A stretch of DNA of 64,000 bases, from assembly GCF_009687905.1 (NCBI RefSeq), contig NZ_BLBG01000005.1, positions 1 through 64,000 of the forward strand, read 5' to 3'. The first letter of the stretch is position 1, and the number at the start of each line of letters is the position of its first letter. The notes under the pieces are model-generated. The model made no database searches, was not told the origin of the DNA, and was given only the letters and a program-made list of their open reading frames with translations. A program made the position numbers and the translations under genes. The DNA is from Lacticaseibacillus zhaodongensis (GTDB lineage: Bacteria > Bacillota > Bacilli > Lactobacillales > Lactobacillaceae). Positions 8,912-18,266 of this stretch are shown here, one piece after another.

Positions 8912-11900
8912 ATGATGATGAATGGTGAAGTAAAGAAACGTTATAAGATGTACAAGGCCGGGAAGCTCTGGCTTGTCGGTGCAACCTTGTTTGTGAGCGC
9001 AGGTGCAATTGCGCTCGCAACACCAAGCACCACCGCGGCCGCTGCTGCTGACGAGGGAACCGTTCAGGTAAACACTGATGGTTCGGCGGCCGCTGCAAGC
9101 GCGAATACCGCCCAACCGCAGGGTACGAGCGCTGCAGACACGGCGAAGACAAACACGAGTTCAGCTACAGATACCACGACCGCAGACAGTGCCGCAGCTA
9201 CCGCCAGTGACAGCACCACCGCGGCGACTGATGGAACAGCAGCAATCACAACCGCCGATGCCACTGGGACCACAAACGGTGCCCAGACGGCGGCGGCAGC
9301 TACTACGCAAGCGCCAACTGCCGCGAGTGCTTCAACGTCAGCTGCTGCGACCGAAACCCCAACGCAAAGCAAGCCGGTCACGCAGGCAGACATCGACGCC
9401 ATCCGCGCCAGCAACATGGCGAAGGGCCAGGCTTACCAGCAGGCAGTAGAGCAGTACCAAGCCGATTTTGCTGCGTACAAGACCGCGCAGGCTGACTACC
9501 AGACCAAGCTGGCGGCATACAACGCGGCCCTGGCTGCAAACACGGCCGCGACCGCGCAGAATACACAGCTGAAACAACAGTATGAGGCGGCCAAGGCGGA
9601 ATACGATGCTAAGCACCAGGCGTACCTGACTGCAGAAGCAGCGTACCAAACTGCCCAGCAGAACCAGCAGGCAATCACCGCTAGCAACGCCGCAAAGCAG
9701 GCTGCTTACGACCAAGCTGAAGCAACTTACCAGCAGCAACTTGCTGATTATAATCAGGCGCAGGCAGCTTATGATGCCCAAGTCGCCGCAGCGGCAGAGC
9801 GTGATCAGGAGATTGCGACGACAACTGCCGCGAACACCGCCAAGGAAGACGAATACCAGCAAGCACAGCACGTCTTCACGGCGGCTACGGCTAAGTACAA
9901 CGCGGACAAGGCCACTTACGAGCAGGCACAGGCCGACCATGATGCGGCAGTCGCGGCCAATAACCAAGCCAACAGTGATTACCTGGCGCAGCTGGAAGCA
10001 TACACTACCGCAGAGGCAGACTACAACACGGCTAAGGATGATTACGATGAAGCAACCGCTAAGAATGAGCAAATTGATAGTGACAACGCTGCGCTAAAAG
10101 CCAATTATGAAGCCGCACTAACGGATTACCAGACCGCAGTGGCAGATTACAACGCCAAGAAGACTGCATACGATACGGCCAAAACCAACGCGGACAATGC
10201 CACGGCAGCCAACACTGAAGCCCAAGCAGCATACGCCCAGGCGCTACTGCAGTATGCACAACAATTGCAGCAGTACTACACGGATTCCGCTGCCCGGCAG
10301 GACATTATTGATCAAAACACTGCCAAAAGTCAGGCTAATGCTACGGCGCAGGCCGCATATGACGCTGCTCACGCCAAGTGGGAGCAGGATGAAGCACAGT
10401 ATGAACAGGATGAGGCCAACTACAAGGCCCAAAAAGCTGCGTATGACGCGGCCGTCAAGGCGCACGATGACGCCGTCCAGCAGAACGCGGATGCGGAGGC
10501 TGATTACCAGGCAAAATTGGCCCAGTACAATGCCGATGAGGAAGCATATCACCAAAAGGTCCTCGCGTATGCCAAATTGCTGTTTGAGGCGGCGAAAGAC
10601 AAGGCTGATGGGCAACTGACCACACTGCAAGGCTGGGATCCAGCTTACGCGATTGATGAAATGGGGATTGCGTTTCTTGATCTGCAGAATGCGCTCGCTG
10701 ATAATTCCAATGGTAATGTACCCTTTGATGATATCCGAGCTGGTAAGCTGGAACAGCTGGATGCCACAACACTGGCAAATCTAAAGACCTTTCTGAGCAA
10801 ACTCAGTACAGTTCGAGACGATCTCAGCGACAAGGTGGAGGCAAAGTACGGTGTCGGCGTTCGTGACGGCGACGATCCATACTATCCAGGCGGCGGCTAT
10901 GATTATGTCAACGGCTCTACTAACAAGGGCGGTTTCGGTGGCACACTCAGCGGTCACCACGGTGGAACAACGGTTGATATCTCCTACACGGCTGTCGATG
11001 CGCAGGGTAAGACAGTAACCAAATCCATGGCGGACAGCGGGATTCCCGATGAGCTGAAGGTAGTGAACAAGGAGAATATTGACAAGGCAATTCAGGATTA
11101 CTTCGCTACTTACAACACGGACACGATTGATGGTACCGCAATGGATGGGACTAAAGAAGCACACCCCATCACGAAGGACATGATTGCCAACTACGACAAC
11201 GCGCTTGATACCGCCAAAGCAAACATGATGGCAACAATTAATCAAACCCTTCAGGACATGTCGACGGCACTGGATACCTACAAGGCTTCCGCTCAAAATA
11301 CGGCTGACATCAATGCCTTGCATGATCGGTTGGATGCGGATGTCGATACAATGAACGCCGTCTTCATGGAAAGTACCACTACCACCAAACAGAGTGATTA
11401 CATGACGCCGGAGTATGACATTGCTTTTGTTCAGAATCTGCAGAACCAGTCTGGTGAGGAACTTGTTAAAACGTATGGTTACCGGGGCCTGATGACGCAA
11501 ATGGATGTTGTTTTGGCAAATGCATACGCAAGTTCCCACATGGATAAGCAGGAAAATCTTGGCGGTATAGCAACGAATCTTGTCGTATCTCCCACTGACA
11601 TGATGCTTATTGGTGATAAGTTTACCTTGAACACCTTCATGCCGGACCTCACCGCACCAGTTGCCCCAACCGCACCTACCAAACCTACGCCAGTAACGGT
11701 GCCTGACCTTCCAGGCGAAGAGCCGGTTGAACCAACTGCGCCGACCGAGCCGCAACTGACATTGCAGGCGCTGCAAATTGTGCCTGGTGAGCCGACAAAG
11801 CCTACCCTGCCGACGCCGCCAAACCCGGTTAGTGTGCCGGCAGTCCCAGACGAACCGGTTGCACCAACTGAACCAGCACAGCCTGATTACACGCCAAACG

Positions 11901-12655
11901 TACCGGTGCCGGACAAACCAACGGAACCAACTAAACCGGGCGAGCCAATGCTAGAGGTAGTGCCGCAAGTTCCTGCAGAACCTAGTGCACCGACAGCGCC
12001 AAAAGCCCCAACGCTGGATCAGGTGCCAGACCCAATTCCAGTCGGCGATGCCCCAACCGCGCCAAAGGAACCGACTGCACCGAGCTTGGAGGTAGTTCCA
12101 AGCTTGCCAGAAAAGCCAACTGATGCTGTTGCCCCAAAAGAACCGCATTATGTTGATGTTCCCGAGGTGCCGGATAAACCAGTGCCACCTGTAGCACCAA
12201 AAGTACCGGAGTTCCCACACTTTGAAATGGTGCCGAACCTGCCGCAAACTCCTGACACTCCAGAAACCAGTACAACTACGGACGTGCCACCATACACGAC
12301 ACCAGAACTGCCAGATACAGATGGGCCGCAGACACCAAACACTGACGAACCAAATACCGATGAACCTGACGTCCCAGGTCTCCCAGATACTTTTGGCCCG
12401 GACACGGATCAGTCCAACACCGATGGGCCTGGCCTGCCTGATACCTTTGGGGGTACTGAGACGGTCGCAAGTAGTGGCAAGCAAGGCGGTACCACAATGA
12501 AGGACGCTGCATTCCGCAACCGGACAAATGGCAAGGCTGCCAGCTTGCCGCAGACTGGTGACGGGGATGCCCGCAGCACCAGTATCATCGGGCTCGCGCT
12601 TGCTAGTTTGTTCGCACTGCTCGGCCTCGGCGAGCGGAAGCGCAAGCTGAACTAA
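8912..12655 (+). CDS. Giant KxYKxGKxW/LPQTG surface protein, paralog of the preceding gene
   Basis: A 1247-residue paralog with the same plan: KxYKxGKxW signal, a longer Ser/Thr/Ala linker (about 45-160), an Ala/Tyr heptad coiled coil (about 165-555), a globular middle (555-905) sharing the YGYRGLM motif with its neighbour, a proline-rich tract (905-1105), LPDTFG motifs and LPQTG near residue 1211. Three ATG codons in a row follow GGGGGG; the first gives a 5-base spacer and the second an 8-base one as in the paralog, so the exact start is open by a residue or two. The coil is shorter and the linker longer than in the first copy. It should be sortase-anchored; the function as an adhesin is inferred. 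Confidence 0.9.
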   Translation: MMMNGEVKKRYKMYKAGKLWLVGATLFVSAGAIALATPSTTAAAAADEGTVQVNTDGSAAAASANTAQPQGTSAADTAKTNTSSATDTTTADSAAATASDSTTAATDGTAAITTADATGTTNGAQTAAAATTQAPTAASASTSAAATETPTQSKPVTQADIDAIRASNMAKGQAYQQAVEQYQADFAAYKTAQADYQTKLAAYNAALAANTAATAQNTQLKQQYEAAKAEYDAKHQAYLTAEAAYQTAQQNQQAITASNAAKQAAYDQAEATYQQQLADYNQAQAAYDAQVAAAAERDQEIATTTAANTAKEDEYQQAQHVFTAATAKYNADKATYEQAQADHDAAVAANNQANSDYLAQLEAYTTAEADYNTAKDDYDEATAKNEQIDSDNAALKANYEAALTDYQTAVADYNAKKTAYDTAKTNADNATAANTEAQAAYAQALLQYAQQLQQYYTDSAARQDIIDQNTAKSQANATAQAAYDAAHAKWEQDEAQYEQDEANYKAQKAAYDAAVKAHDDAVQQNADAEADYQAKLAQYNADEEAYHQKVLAYAKLLFEAAKDKADGQLTTLQGWDPAYAIDEMGIAFLDLQNALADNSNGNVPFDDIRAGKLEQLDATTLANLKTFLSKLSTVRDDLSDKVEAKYGVGVRDGDDPYYPGGGYDYVNGSTNKGGFGGTLSGHHGGTTVDISYTAVDAQGKTVTKSMADSGIPDELKVVNKENIDKAIQDYFATYNTDTIDGTAMDGTKEAHPITKDMIANYDNALDTAKANMMATINQTLQDMSTALDTYKASAQNTADINALHDRLDADVDTMNAVFMESTTTTKQSDYMTPEYDIAFVQNLQNQSGEELVKTYGYRGLMTQMDVVLANAYASSHMDKQENLGGIATNLVVSPTDMMLIGDKFTLNTFMPDLTAPVAPTAPTKPTPVTVPDLPGEEPVEPTAPTEPQLTLQALQIVPGEPTKPTLPTPPNPVSVPAVPDEPVAPTEPAQPDYTPNVPVPDKPTEPTKPGEPMLEVVPQVPAEPSAPTAPKAPTLDQVPDPIPVGDAPTAPKEPTAPSLEVVPSLPEKPTDAVAPKEPHYVDVPEVPDKPVPPVAPKVPEFPHFEMVPNLPQTPDTPETSTTTDVPPYTTPELPDTDGPQTPNTDEPNTDEPDVPGLPDTFGPDTDQSNTDGPGLPDTFGGTETVASSGKQGGTTMKDAAFRNRTNGKAASLPQTGDGDARSTSIIGLALASLFALLGLGERKRKLN

Positions 12656-12693
12656 GTAAAATGAATTGAAGTTGTTCTTGGGTTCAGAATAAA

Positions 12694-12741
12694 GGACAAA
12701 AAACGGGTAGCCTCCTGAAAAATGGAGACTATCCGTTTTGT
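12694..12741 (+). terminator. Terminator after second giant adhesin
   Basis: GACAAAAAACGGGTAGCCTCC pairs with GGAGACTATCCGTTTTGTC. It is related in sequence to the terminator at 8563-8613, so the duplication that made the two genes included their 3' flank. Confidence 0.85.
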
Positions 12742-12883
12742 CGTGCGATTAGTGTTGCACGCTGTCGCTGGGGGGCCAGCTTTCTTCGGGGGGAGGGGAT
12801 TGTGTTGCTCGATTATCTATAGAGTACGCAGTAGGTCTCGAATCTGCCGAAAAAAGTATAGTCCGGCCCCGGAACCTTGTGTG

Positions 12884-12932
12884 CAAAAAAAAGAGCGCCA
12901 ACCAAAGCTCTACAGCCTTGGTCGGTGCTCTT
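12884..12932 (-). terminator. Terminator of the cold shock gene
   Basis: On the minus strand a stem (AAGAGC.CC.ACCAA against TTGGT.GG.GCTCTT) is followed by eight T. Confidence 0.88.
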
Positions 12933-12940
12933 AATTGTTA

Positions 12941-13141
12941 TTACAGCTTGTTAACGTTGGTAGCCTGAGGACCGCGGTCGCTCTGCTCAACATCGTAAGA
13001 AACTGCTTGGCCTTCGTCGAGGGTCTTGTAGCCATCGCCCTGGATAGCTGAGAAATGTACGAATACATCTGTGCCATCCTGACCAGTGATGAAGCCGAAG
13101 CCCTTGTCAGCGTTAAACCATTTAACTGTACCTTGCTGCAT
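12941..13141 (-). CDS. cspA: Cold shock protein, CspA family
   Basis: A 66-residue single OB-fold protein that binds single-stranded RNA and DNA and acts as an RNA chaperone. Both nucleic-acid motifs are present: GFGFI (RNP1) and VFVHFSAI (RNP2), with the usual start [13 protein letters not shown] sits 8 bases before the ATG. It is a single-gene unit closed by a strong terminator. The 200 bases upstream contain no gene and may hold the long leader usual for cold shock mRNAs; I could not define its structure. Which csp paralog this is cannot be told. Confidence 0.95.
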   Translation of the reverse strand: MQQGTVKWFNADKGFGFITGQDGTDVFVHFSAIQGDGYKTLDEGQAVSYDVEQSDRGPQATNVNKL

Positions 13142-13345
13142 TAGATGAATCTCCTTTATGAAAACAAATGTGACGGTAAACTAGTAAGCTTGAAAAGAAA
13201 ATTCATTATGCAAAGCAAGACAAATCTCTGTTTAAGTTACGTTGGTGATAGCATACCATGCGCGCCAAGAAATAGCTAGCAAAATGTGAAAGTTTCTCGT
13301 AATCGCGATCAGAGCTGCTTGGTGATCATCTTTTGCGTTGCTTAG

Positions 13346-14077
13346 CTAGCTTTGCAACTCGTATTTGTATTTGTCGCTACGGATAACTTGTCTGGAAATG
13401 TGCAGTGGCTTTTTAGCTGGCCCGTATACATAATCCGTAATTTCCATCAGTGGCGTGTTGCGTTCAACTTGGAGCAGGAAAGCTTCGTTTGCTGACGCAT
13501 ATGCGATTGCAAAAGTTTTGTGACCGCCCGCCGGAACAATCTTGTAATCAGTCTTGAGCAACTTGTAGAGAGAGCCACTGAGGTTTTTGTTAATGAGTGA
13601 CTTATATTGTGAAGTGAAGTAATTGGTCTCAACACAAAAAGGTTCATTGTCTATATAACGCAAGCGGGTCAGCTCCACTAATTGATTGGTAGGCTCAATA
13701 GTGAAAAACTCTTGCTGGCTCTTGGTCGGGCTTGTTAACCGTGCATCTACTAATTTAGTTGTCATAGTGACACCCAGTCGCTCGGCATTGCTGGTTAAAC
13801 TGAGAAATTGTGTTCGCGGAGTATCTGAGCTAACGTTCTCGCGGACAAAAGTTCCTTTGCCGTGAATCTTAACTAGAGTCCCGTCATTAACTAATAGGTC
13901 GAGGGCGTGCCGGATAGTGCTACGACTTAAATTAGTCGCTCGTCGTAGTTCAAACTCAGTTGGGAGCTTGGATCCAGAATTGTATTTACCACTTGTTATT
14001 TCACTACGGAGCTTATCCGCCAGTTGTCCGTACAACGTATTTGATTTCAAAGATTCTTTGTCTGTAGCCTCAACCAT
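13346..14077 (-). CDS. GntR family regulator with UTRA domain
   Basis: A 243-residue repressor of the GntR/HutC class. Residues 12-78 form the winged helix (LPTEFELRRATNLSRSTIR) and the rest the UTRA ligand domain, which in this subfamily senses phosphorylated sugars or sugar amines. AGGAGG precedes the ATG by 9 bases. It is divergent from the SIS deglycase at 14250 across a 172-base gap that carries GTTGTAT repeats, and so probably controls that gene and itself. The ligand may be a glycated amine phosphate, by context only. Confidence 0.88.
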   Translation of the reverse strand: MVEATDKESLKSNTLYGQLADKLRSEITSGKYNSGSKLPTEFELRRATNLSRSTIRHALDLLVNDGTLVKIHGKGTFVRENVSSDTPRTQFLSLTSNAERLGVTMTTKLVDARLTSPTKSQQEFFTIEPTNQLVELTRLRYIDNEPFCVETNYFTSQYKSLINKNLSGSLYKLLKTDYKIVPAGGHKTFAIAYASANEAFLLQVERNTPLMEITDYVYGPAKKPLHISRQVIRSDKYKYELQS

Positions 14078-14167
14078 TGTGACTAACCTCCTGGATAGCT
14101 AGTATCAGCGTAAGTATACAACAATGAGTGGCTAATATCTTCAATATTTTTCAATTTAAGAAAGGGC

Positions 14168-14196
14168 TTGCATTTTCTCTGCGCGGTGTATATCAT
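14168..14196 (+). promoter_or_regulatory. Sigma-70 promoter of first SIS gene
   Basis: TTGCAT (14168-14173), a 17-base spacer, then TATCAT (14191-14196). No -24/-12 sigma-54 site is seen here, unlike the PTS genes further on. Confidence 0.55.
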
Positions 14197-14212
14197 GTAG
14201 CTGTTCTCAAAA

Positions 14213-14229
14213 GTTGTATGGCGTTGTAT
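14213..14229 (+). promoter_or_regulatory. Possible GntR operator repeats
   Basis: Two GTTGTAT copies start at 14213 and 14223, one helical turn apart, just below the predicted transcription start. An inverted copy (GTATACAAC) lies at 14114-14122 near the gntR start. This suits repression of both divergent genes by the GntR protein. Confidence 0.35.
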
Positions 14230-14249
14230 CTAAAATAGGAGGAAAAATC

Positions 14250-15236
14250 GTGAAAATTCAGGATGAAGTTCAAGATGTGTTGGGACAAGTCAACTCTACG
14301 ATAAATGAACCGGTACAGAAGGTTGTCTGGATCGGAGCAGGTGGCTCATTTGGCGGCTTTTATGCGGCACAGTATTTTATGACCCATAATGCGGTTAAAA
14401 TTTCTTCAGAAATGTTCACCAGTAAAGAGTTTGTACTGGCGGTACCGGCATATGTGGATCAGACAACACTCGCAATCGTTTGCTCGATGCGTGGGACTCC
14501 GGAGACATGTGATGCAGCCAAAGCGGCAAAGGATGCTGGAGCAACTGTAATTGCACTTTATGTTGATGAATCTCGGTTAACAGATGTTGCTGATTTCAAA
14601 ATTAAGTACGAAAGTCTAGCCGTTGACGAGAGCCGTACTGAGCGCTCGAACACCAGCATTGCTTTAATGCTGGCCATGACCTTAGTTCATGAAACTGATG
14701 GATATGCAGACTACGAAGTGGCAATGAGCGCCTTTGATAGTGTGGATACAATTTACCGCCGTGCCGTTGAGAATACGACCCCGTTGGCTATTAAGTGGGC
14801 AAAGCAAAATGCTGAACGCAAACCAATTTTCGTTCTTGGTAGTGGCCCGGCATACGGTGCAGCATATATTTTCTCCATTTGTAATATCGAAGAGATGCTG
14901 CAGATTCCATCACCAACAACGAACAGTGCGGAGTATTTCCACGGTCCGTTTGAGACTTTAGATAAGAATACCTCAATCTTCCAGCTGGTTTCTGTTGGCC
15001 GCACCCGGGCAGCAGATGAAAGGGCACTCGATTTTTACCGGCGGTTCGGTGGTGATAAAGTGTATGTCCTTGATGCTAAGGAAATCGGCCTTAATGACAT
15101 TGACGATCGGGTTTCGGAGTATTTTAATCACGTAATCTTTGCACCAGTCCTAAACAACGTCTACATGCGGGCACTGTCAAGAGAAATCAAGAAGCCGTAT
15201 ACCACTCGGCGGTACATGTGGAAAGTTAGTTACTAG
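14250..15236 (+). CDS. SIS domain sugar isomerase/deglycase (GfrF/FrlB-like)
   Basis: A 328-residue double SIS protein, cytosolic, of the group that removes the amino compound from phosphorylated Amadori products such as fructoselysine 6-phosphate. The first SIS motif is WIGAGGSFGGFYAAQ; a second SIS follows, with NSAEYFHGPFE and the ending RRYMWK shared with the paralog at 20970. The start is GTG at 14250, 7 bases after AGGAGG; the longer frame from 14214 has no ribosome site. It lies ahead of the LevR activator and the mannose-type PTS. The substrate (fructoselysine, glucoselysine or another sugar amine) is inferred from that context. Confidence 0.82.
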   Translation: MKIQDEVQDVLGQVNSTINEPVQKVVWIGAGGSFGGFYAAQYFMTHNAVKISSEMFTSKEFVLAVPAYVDQTTLAIVCSMRGTPETCDAAKAAKDAGATVIALYVDESRLTDVADFKIKYESLAVDESRTERSNTSIALMLAMTLVHETDGYADYEVAMSAFDSVDTIYRRAVENTTPLAIKWAKQNAERKPIFVLGSGPAYGAAYIFSICNIEEMLQIPSPTTNSAEYFHGPFETLDKNTSIFQLVSVGRTRAADERALDFYRRFGGDKVYVLDAKEIGLNDIDDRVSEYFNHVIFAPVLNNVYMRALSREIKKPYTTRRYMWKVSY

Positions 15237-15282
15237 ATTATGGTTTAGTATCAGAATATTTGTTTCACCATATCCCCTTATT

Positions 15283-15296
15283 TGTAAACGGTAAGA
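15283..15296 (+). promoter_or_regulatory. cre-like site before levR-type gene
   Basis: TGTAAACGGTAAGA fits the cre consensus with one mismatch (GA for CA at the end). It is 53 bases before the activator start codon. Confidence 0.3.
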
Positions 15297-15348
15297 TCAT
15301 GTTGTATGGTTGTTTTGAAACCGTTTTATATTTAAGGGGGTTATTTTT

Positions 15349-18102
15349 ATGGCAGTGGACATTCAGGATGCTGTATTGGAAGAGATTGATCGCCTGTGCA
15401 GTGGTGATGATCTTCAGGATGTTGTGGTCACTGCCGATGCGATTGCAACGGCGGTGGCCATCAAGAGAAATACGGCCAGTCAATATCTGAATACATTGGT
15501 TAAGAGTGGTGCTGCCGTGAAGGTTAACACACGACCAGTTAGATTCTATGGGTACAAAGCCTTAACTCGGGTTCTAGGCGTTAAGCCGAATAAGGGTGAG
15601 TATGCATCCATAGAGGAGCTGTTTGCTCAGAAGAGGGCGCCATTAGATCCGTTGGGACAAGTCATTGGCGCCCAGCAATCGCTGTTTTCCCAGATAAAGC
15701 GCATGAAGGCGGCGGCTAGGTATCCGGGGGTTGGTTTGCCAATTCTGCTCACAGGGCCAACAGGTTCTGGTAAGTCATTTTTGGCAAAAATGTTCTATAA
15801 CTACTGTGTGCAACAAGGTTATCTGGGCACCGACAGTCAGTTTGTGCATCTCAATTGTGCCGAATATGCCGATAATCCAGAGTTGTTGGCTAGTATTTTG
15901 TTTGGCTATAAACGCGGTGCATACACTGGTGCTGACCGTGATAGTGGTGGCTTGTTTGATCGTGCTGACAAAGGAATGCTGTTTCTTGATGAAGTGCACC
16001 GTCTTGGGGCTAAGGGTCAGGAAAAGCTCTTCGAGTACTTAGACAATGGGGTAGTGTCACCACTGGGTGAGACAAGGGCGAGCCATCACGTTCAGGTACG
16101 ATTAATTTTCGCTACGACAGAAAATGTGCAAAGTACATTTCTACAGACTTTCATTCGCCGTATCCCCGTTCAAGTGGAAATCCCAGGCATTAATGACAGA
16201 ACCCAGTTTGAACGTGAAGGGTTGACCAAGCTCTTCTTCCTTAACCAGGCTAAACACGTACATCGGACTTTAGCAATCAGTAAGCAAGTGCTTGGAATAC
16301 TCACAGGTCAGCATTACGACAGCAATGTGGGTCAAATGAAGAACCATATTACGCTGACTGTTGCTAGCGCATTATCCAAAGCGGAGAACCTTGAGAATGA
16401 CGGTAGGCTGCATATCAACGTTAGTGATCTTCCCGCCGAAATCTGGCGGGGTAGCAATGCTGATAGCGAAGGGACCCGTTTACGGTTGACTGGGGATAGT
16501 TCGACGGTCGATGTTTCACCAGATATGGACCTATCCGAACTGATAGACGACGACTCTGATCAAGATAATCAGATTCGGCAAACCTTTAACCGCATCGCTG
16601 ATAATTATCAACACTTTGGCATGAACGATTCGTTCTTAGATACTAGTGCCGATTTAGTTAATGCTTTAACGGACGAAATGATTTTTAGTGAGGTAATTGA
16701 CCGGGGTGAGGTCCCACTAAATCTGCTTAAAAAAATTATGAAGGTAAAGCTGGATTCACTGGCGGCGGATTATTCAGTTGAGTTTTCCGGTAACAGTCTG
16801 GTGGTCATCGCATACTTTTTCTACTACAGACAATTTTCGTACTGGATGCTTTCTGCTCAAGACCACGCCTTGCTGACAAAAATTAGCGATACATTGGCTG
16901 GGGTATCACCCCGAATCGCGAAGTTTACTGATGAAATCACTAAGATGGTCGAGACTTCGCTTTCCCTACCAATTGATGTCGTCGACCGCCTATTCTTGCA
17001 GCTATATCTACAAGAAGCAGTTAAGGTTAATCGAGATAATTCGATTCGCTGTATTGTGTTAGCACATGGCTATTCAACGGCAAGCAGTATTGCTAATGTG
17101 GTTAACCGGATTGTGGGCAAGCAAATCATTGGCTATATTGACATGCCACTGGACATTGATGTTGAAACTATCGGCCAGCGAATTTCCGATTATATTGCCA
17201 GCCACTCCATTTCATCGGGCATGATATTGATGGTGGACATGGGCTCTCTGGAGGGGATTCATAAGTACATTCATGGCACGATTGATTTTCCAATTGGGAT
17301 TATCACTAACGTATCCACACAGACGGCACTGATTGTTGCTGACCAAGTGATGCACCAAAAGGATATCGCTACAATCGTGAACAGCACGGTGGAGGGCATT
17401 AAGAGTGATGGTCGGGTCATTTATCCTGAGAAGGTGAAGAAAAACCTGATTATTACCTGCTGCAATACCGGAATTGGGACTGCTAATCAGATCAAGAACT
17501 TACTAGATACGAGTTTCGCGGACAAGCTTGACGTGGTCGTAAATGCGTATGATTATCGAAGGATTCGGCAGGAGAGCCAGATTAAGGTTCTTGAAAAGGC
17601 CTATAACGTATTGGCAATTGTCGGAACGGTTAATCCTAAGGTTGATGGCGTTCCGTTCGTGCCGTTGGAAAAATTGATTGTTGGTGAAGATTCAGAGCTC
17701 CTTCAAGAGGCCCTGGGAAGTGTCGCTGATTCCAAGCAAATTGATGATGCTATCAAGACAATTCTGCACAACTTTACGATTGAACGCGTAATCAATTCCT
17801 TAACGATTCTGGATGCCAGTGGGGTAATGGACACAATTGATGTAGTCATGGAACGCTATGTCGATTTAGCTAAGAAGCCATTAACTAACCCTAAGCGGAT
17901 GGCGCTGTACGTCCATGTTAGCTGCCTGATCGAGCGGTTGATCCGTAATGAACCAATTATGACTTATGACTGGGAACACAGTCAGTGCGACACTAAAGTT
18001 CTAGATAATCTCAAAACAGCGCTTAGTGTCGTGGAAGACAAATATAGTGTCACGATTCCAAAATCGGAGCTCGGCTATATTGACGATATTGTAGAAGGCT
18101 AA
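15349..18102 (+). CDS. LevR/GfrR-type sigma-54 activator with PTS regulation domains
   Basis: A 917-residue transcription activator. In order: an N-terminal helix-turn-helix (about 10-60); an AAA+ domain with Walker A GPTGSGKS (near 135), the sigma-54 contact loop GAYTGAD (near 190) and Walker B MLFLDE (near 210); a PRD (about 430-540); a mannose-type EIIA-like domain (LAHGYSTASS, from about 565); a galactitol-type EIIB-like domain (CCNTGIGTANQ, near 700); and a second PRD (about 800-910). LevR of Bacillus has this order and is set by PTS phosphorylation. It should open the -24/-12 promoter at 18163. AAGGGGG precedes the ATG. The sugar sensed is inferred from the operon. Confidence 0.93.
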   Translation: MAVDIQDAVLEEIDRLCSGDDLQDVVVTADAIATAVAIKRNTASQYLNTLVKSGAAVKVNTRPVRFYGYKALTRVLGVKPNKGEYASIEELFAQKRAPLDPLGQVIGAQQSLFSQIKRMKAAARYPGVGLPILLTGPTGSGKSFLAKMFYNYCVQQGYLGTDSQFVHLNCAEYADNPELLASILFGYKRGAYTGADRDSGGLFDRADKGMLFLDEVHRLGAKGQEKLFEYLDNGVVSPLGETRASHHVQVRLIFATTENVQSTFLQTFIRRIPVQVEIPGINDRTQFEREGLTKLFFLNQAKHVHRTLAISKQVLGILTGQHYDSNVGQMKNHITLTVASALSKAENLENDGRLHINVSDLPAEIWRGSNADSEGTRLRLTGDSSTVDVSPDMDLSELIDDDSDQDNQIRQTFNRIADNYQHFGMNDSFLDTSADLVNALTDEMIFSEVIDRGEVPLNLLKKIMKVKLDSLAADYSVEFSGNSLVVIAYFFYYRQFSYWMLSAQDHALLTKISDTLAGVSPRIAKFTDEITKMVETSLSLPIDVVDRLFLQLYLQEAVKVNRDNSIRCIVLAHGYSTASSIANVVNRIVGKQIIGYIDMPLDIDVETIGQRISDYIASHSISSGMILMVDMGSLEGIHKYIHGTIDFPIGIITNVSTQTALIVADQVMHQKDIATIVNSTVEGIKSDGRVIYPEKVKKNLIITCCNTGIGTANQIKNLLDTSFADKLDVVVNAYDYRRIRQESQIKVLEKAYNVLAIVGTVNPKVDGVPFVPLEKLIVGEDSELLQEALGSVADSKQIDDAIKTILHNFTIERVINSLTILDASGVMDTIDVVMERYVDLAKKPLTNPKRMALYVHVSCLIERLIRNEPIMTYDWEHSQCDTKVLDNLKTALSVVEDKYSVTIPKSELGYIDDIVEG

Positions 18103-18121
18103 GCCTGGTGTTATAGGCTTT
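18103..18121 (+). terminator. Weak hairpin after activator gene
   Basis: AAGCCT, an 8-base loop and AGGCTT, then TAATGAAT. It could be a weak terminator isolating the activator from the PTS operon. Confidence 0.35.
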
Positions 18122-18162
18122 AATGAATTAAAGAATAATTTTTAAAGGAGCGGGCCGAAAAC

Positions 18163-18178
18163 TGGCACGCTCCTTGCT
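18163..18178 (+). promoter_or_regulatory. Sigma-54 (-24/-12) promoter of the PTS operon
   Basis: TGGCACGCTCCTTGCT matches the sigma-54 consensus TGGCAC-N5-TTGCW exactly, with the GG and GC in the right 10-base spacing. It lies 88 bases before the EIIA start codon. A sigma-54 activator gene (15349) and rpoN (22743) flank it. Confidence 0.92.
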
Positions 18179-18266
18179 TATATATAAGTGTAAGGCTGAA
18201 GGACATGAAGAAGGCGGCGATAACCACCATGATTCAGTTCGAAATTGAAGAAGGGAGGTCGTTACA

